Shown piece after piece: positions 61,627-64,000 of a stretch of 64,000 nucleotides of DNA (position 1 is its first letter; each line of letters opens with the position of its first letter). A program made the translations under genes and the position numbers. A model generated the notes under the pieces. That model did no database searches. It had not been told where the DNA came from and saw nothing but the letters and a program-made list of their open reading frames with translations. This DNA comes from Pseudomonas marginalis (GTDB lineage Bacteria > Pseudomonadota > Gammaproteobacteria > Pseudomonadales > Pseudomonadaceae), in NCBI RefSeq assembly GCF_900105325.1, contig NZ_FNSU01000003.1, forward strand, positions 1,612,001 through 1,676,000, given 5' to 3'.

Positions 61627-61814
61627 AAACCTGTCTGTACTGCCAGCAGCGCAATGCCGACAAGCATCAGCAGTGCACGGATTGCGGTATGGCCCTGCCC
61701 GCCTCGGACGCCGGCATACAGGCCCTTCGCTTGCGGCGTTTCCAGTGGTTCTGCCTGAGCCTGACGCTGTTTTGCATCGCGATGTTCTTCTGGTTGCCGC
61801 GCGACTTCTACTGA
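61623..61814 (+). CDS. dnrP: DnrP-type zinc-ribbon membrane protein
   Basis: A 63-residue protein: an N-terminal zinc ribbon (CLYCQQRNADKHQQCTDCG, Cys pairs at 4/7 and 18/21) and one C-terminal membrane helix (about 40-58). Homologues named DnrP follow dnr in pseudomonads; function unknown. It overlaps dnr by 4 bp and the convergent norD by 7 bp. Confidence 0.78.
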   Translation: MKTCLYCQQRNADKHQQCTDCGMALPASDAGIQALRLRRFQWFCLSLTLFCIAMFFWLPRDFY

Positions 61815-63649
61815 CCCTCGGTCAGTTGCCGGTACAGCTGGGGCAACCGCAGCGGCAGCTGCTCCGGCTGGCGGATCAGGGTGTAGCCATGGGCACCGAA
61901 CATATAGGGCAAATAGTCCCCGGCCTGTCTGTCGATGGTGATGCAGAACGGAATCAGGCCCTGGCGCCGCGCCTCGACCACTGCCTGGCGGGTGTCTTCG
62001 ACCCCGTAGCGGCCCTCATACAGATCCAGGTCATTGGGTTTGCCATCGGTCAGTAGCAACAACAACTTGCGCCGCTGTTTGCACGCGCCCAGCAACTGGG
62101 TGGCCTGGCGAATCGCGGCGCCCATGCGCGTGTAGTACCCCGGTTTGAGGGCCTGGATGCAGCCGCGCGTGCGGTCGTCATAGACTTGCTCGAAGGTCTT
62201 GAGCTGGTGCAGGCGCACCTGATGGCGGCGCAGGGACGAGAAGCCATACAACGCAAACGCATCCCCCAGCCCGTCCAGGCTTTCGCCGAACAGCAACAGG
62301 CTGTCGCGGATCACGTCGATGACCTTTTGCTCGTCGTTCAAATGCGCGTCGGTGGACATTGACAGGTCCGCCAGCAGCAGGCATGCCAGGTCGCGTCGGG
62401 TGTGACGTTGCTCCTGGTACAAGCCGCGTTCGGTGCAGGCGCCGTGTTGGCGTTGCACGTAAAAATCCACCCAGGCTTGCAGGTCCAGCTCCGCGCCCTG
62501 GGGTTGCTGGCGCAGCCATTGGCGGTCGGTGCGCAGTTGCTGGAACTGGCGGCGCAGGCGCTGGGCCGGGCCGAGTAATCGGGCTGGTAACGGTTGCGGT
62601 GCATCGGCACGTGGCTGCATCCGTTGCAGATTGACGAAACCGGGTTGCAGGCATTGTTGACGGTAATCCCACTCGGGCAGCTTGATGCCCTCGCCGAGGG
62701 GGATGTCATCCACTTCGGCAGGAGGCAGGTCGAGGTGCAGCTTCAAGCCGCCACTCTTGCGCACGCGCTGGCGCGACAGGCTCAACTGGTCGAGGTCTTC
62801 GGCGACGCGGGCGGCGTCCGGGTCCTCACTGTCGTCGGCCCAGCGATCGAGGTCGACGTGCTCGGTCCAGCTGAACAGGTTTTCCAGGCGCACCACCAGC
62901 AGGCCGCCATCACGGCTGTGATCATCCACACGGCAGGCACGTTTGGGCGCGCCCTGCTGCTCCCCGGACGGGGTGGCGAGGTCGTCGCCGTCGTCTTCAA
63001 GGTCGAGGGCCTGGGGCGTGTCCAGGTGCAACGGCGGGTAAAGCCATAAGGGCAACGGCCAGGCGGCGCGTTCGCTGCGGGGTAAATGGCGCACGCTGCC
63101 GGGCTCGCGCAGGGCCTTGCGCAAGGCTTTTTCCAGGGCAGCTTCAGCGGGGCTCAGGCTGGCCGGGTCGGGGCGCAGCGTAATATGGGCGTCCACCAGG
63201 CGCTGGTAACTGGGCAACAGCGCCGGGTAGCGTTGCAGCAGCAGCCAGGTCCAGCGCTGGTTGTCCCGGGCCCAATGGGCCATGGGGCCTGCATGGGCGG
63301 CCAGCAGCGCCAGCCAGCGGTACAGCTCCCGGTTCAAGGCGACGGTGGGGTACACCGCCAGGCTCGACGGCAGGCGCAGGCGGTTGCCATCGCAGGAGGC
63401 CAGCGGCGCATGCCGGCAGGTGCCGGCGATGCGCATCAACAGGTTGCGGCGCAGCAGCAGGTCGCGTTCGCTGGCGGCTTCGAGGGCGATCCCGCTGGCA
63501 CCGCCCAAGGCGCGAAACAATACGGCGAGGCTGCGCTGGCGGTCGACCAGCTCGACCCGCGCCGCCGGGAAATCGGCGCTGGCGCGGCGGGTGATAAAGC
63601 GGTGCCAGGCACTGCCGATCCATTCTTCCAATTCAAGGGTAAAGGCCAT
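61808..63649 (-). CDS. norD: Nitric oxide reductase activation protein NorD
   Basis: ATG 63649 (MAFTLELEEWIG) with GGAG eight bases upstream gives 613 residues. The C-terminal von Willebrand A domain is seen as LACLLLADLSMSTDAHLNDE (a DxSxS-like MIDAS), LLLLLTDGKPNDLDLYEGRY and GLIPFCITIDRQAGDYLPYM, typical of NorD. It is needed to assemble or activate the NorBC NO reductase. norCB would be expected just upstream, but a large repeat arm fills the next 350 bp, so norCB, if linked, lies beyond the window. Confidence 0.9.
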   Translation of the reverse strand: MAFTLELEEWIGSAWHRFITRRASADFPAARVELVDRQRSLAVLFRALGGASGIALEAASERDLLLRRNLLMRIAGTCRHAPLASCDGNRLRLPSSLAVYPTVALNRELYRWLALLAAHAGPMAHWARDNQRWTWLLLQRYPALLPSYQRLVDAHITLRPDPASLSPAEAALEKALRKALREPGSVRHLPRSERAAWPLPLWLYPPLHLDTPQALDLEDDGDDLATPSGEQQGAPKRACRVDDHSRDGGLLVVRLENLFSWTEHVDLDRWADDSEDPDAARVAEDLDQLSLSRQRVRKSGGLKLHLDLPPAEVDDIPLGEGIKLPEWDYRQQCLQPGFVNLQRMQPRADAPQPLPARLLGPAQRLRRQFQQLRTDRQWLRQQPQGAELDLQAWVDFYVQRQHGACTERGLYQEQRHTRRDLACLLLADLSMSTDAHLNDEQKVIDVIRDSLLLFGESLDGLGDAFALYGFSSLRRHQVRLHQLKTFEQVYDDRTRGCIQALKPGYYTRMGAAIRQATQLLGACKQRRKLLLLLTDGKPNDLDLYEGRYGVEDTRQAVVEARRQGLIPFCITIDRQAGDYLPYMFGAHGYTLIRQPEQLPLRLPQLYRQLTEGQ

Positions 63650-63697
63650 GGGATGGGCTCCAACTGTTTGATATTTGACAGGCACACTGCAGTCAAA

Positions 63698-64000
63698 ATG
63701 TGGGAGGGGCGGTGCGACGATTCGACTTGCTCCCGTGGCGGCCTCTGGGCCGACCATTTGCTGGGGTTGGAATGAGTACATATCCGTTGCTGCGGTAACG
63801 GCGACTTAGGGTTCCGCCCTTACGGCGGGTCACTTTTGGAAAAGAGCCCCAAAAGTAACCAAAAAGGCTCTTGCCCCAACACTCGGCACCTCGCCTAGGC
63901 TCGGTGTGCCCGAACGCAGGCTTGAATCCGTGGGCCGCCGTCATGGGCCATCCTTGGCCCAGGACGGCTAACCCGGCGTCCTGCCGGGTTACCCACGGAT
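63698..64000. repeat. Large inverted element, copy 6 (left arm, cut by window end)
   Basis: Starts with the extended REP GTGGGAGGGGCGGTGCGACG and continues as a normal left arm with the GAATCC-type hairpin to the window edge. It explains the gene-free end of the window. Confidence 0.85.

Overview
The window looks like a chromosomal segment of a denitrifying, nitrate-respiring member of the Pseudomonas fluorescens group. The basis is high GC, abundant REP/REPIN palindromes (GTGGGAGGGGGCTTGC, GTAGGAGCGAGCTTGC and GTGAGCGGGCTTGCC types) and a nar locus whose gene order, as I recall it, matches the moaA-ppiC-narIJHG-narK2-narK1 / narXL locus of P. aeruginosa. No tRNA, rRNA, CRISPR array, transposase or prophage was seen. 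All family assignments come from reading motifs; no database search was run.

Layout. 1-3.8 kb: organosulfur operon (end of a sulfonate-binding protein, NtaA/DszA-type flavin monooxygenase, DszC-like acyl-CoA dehydrogenase homologue, 2-hydroxyacid dehydrogenase). 5-13.6 kb: TonB receptor, then on the minus strand a second TonB receptor, a dual-domain beta-propeller phytase and a dedicated ExbB-ExbD-TonB set; a good Pho box precedes this unit. 14-24.3 kb: housekeeping and regulatory genes (degenerate GGDEF protein plus AraC regulator, LysR regulator, ABM/amidohydrolase/isochorismatase-like operon, NudK-type NUDIX enzyme, lipoprotein hydrolase, L-lactate dehydrogenase with a divergent DeoR regulator). 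24.5-28 kb: small stress-type proteins. 28.1-31.3 kb: FtrABCD-type ferrous iron uptake operon with a Fur-box candidate. 32.2-36.9 kb: chemoreceptor and class III ribonucleotide reductase, in which the glycyl-radical tail is a separate 51-residue gene between nrdD and nrdG.

37.7-63.6 kb is an anaerobic respiration island. It holds moaA and a PpiC-type isomerase; the nitrate reductase narGHJI; two transporters narK1 and narK2; the sensor pair narXL; a Crp/Fnr regulator; an operon pdxH-moaB-moeA-ubiU-ubiV-ubiT (molybdenum cofactor plus O2-independent ubiquinone synthesis); nnrS; dnr-dnrP; and norD. ANR/DNR-type boxes lie upstream of nrdD, narK1, pdxH and nnrS, and NarL-type 7-2-7 sites upstream of narK1 and moaB. 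Together these genes would supply cofactor, quinone, nitrate transport, nitrate reduction, NO handling and deoxynucleotides without oxygen.

Scattered between the blocks are six copies (four complete, one single arm, one cut by the window end) of a large, roughly 0.7-1 kb element made of two inverted arms, each with an imperfect multi-branched hairpin. Helices differ between arms and between copies by compensating changes, which makes it the most unusual non-coding signal here.
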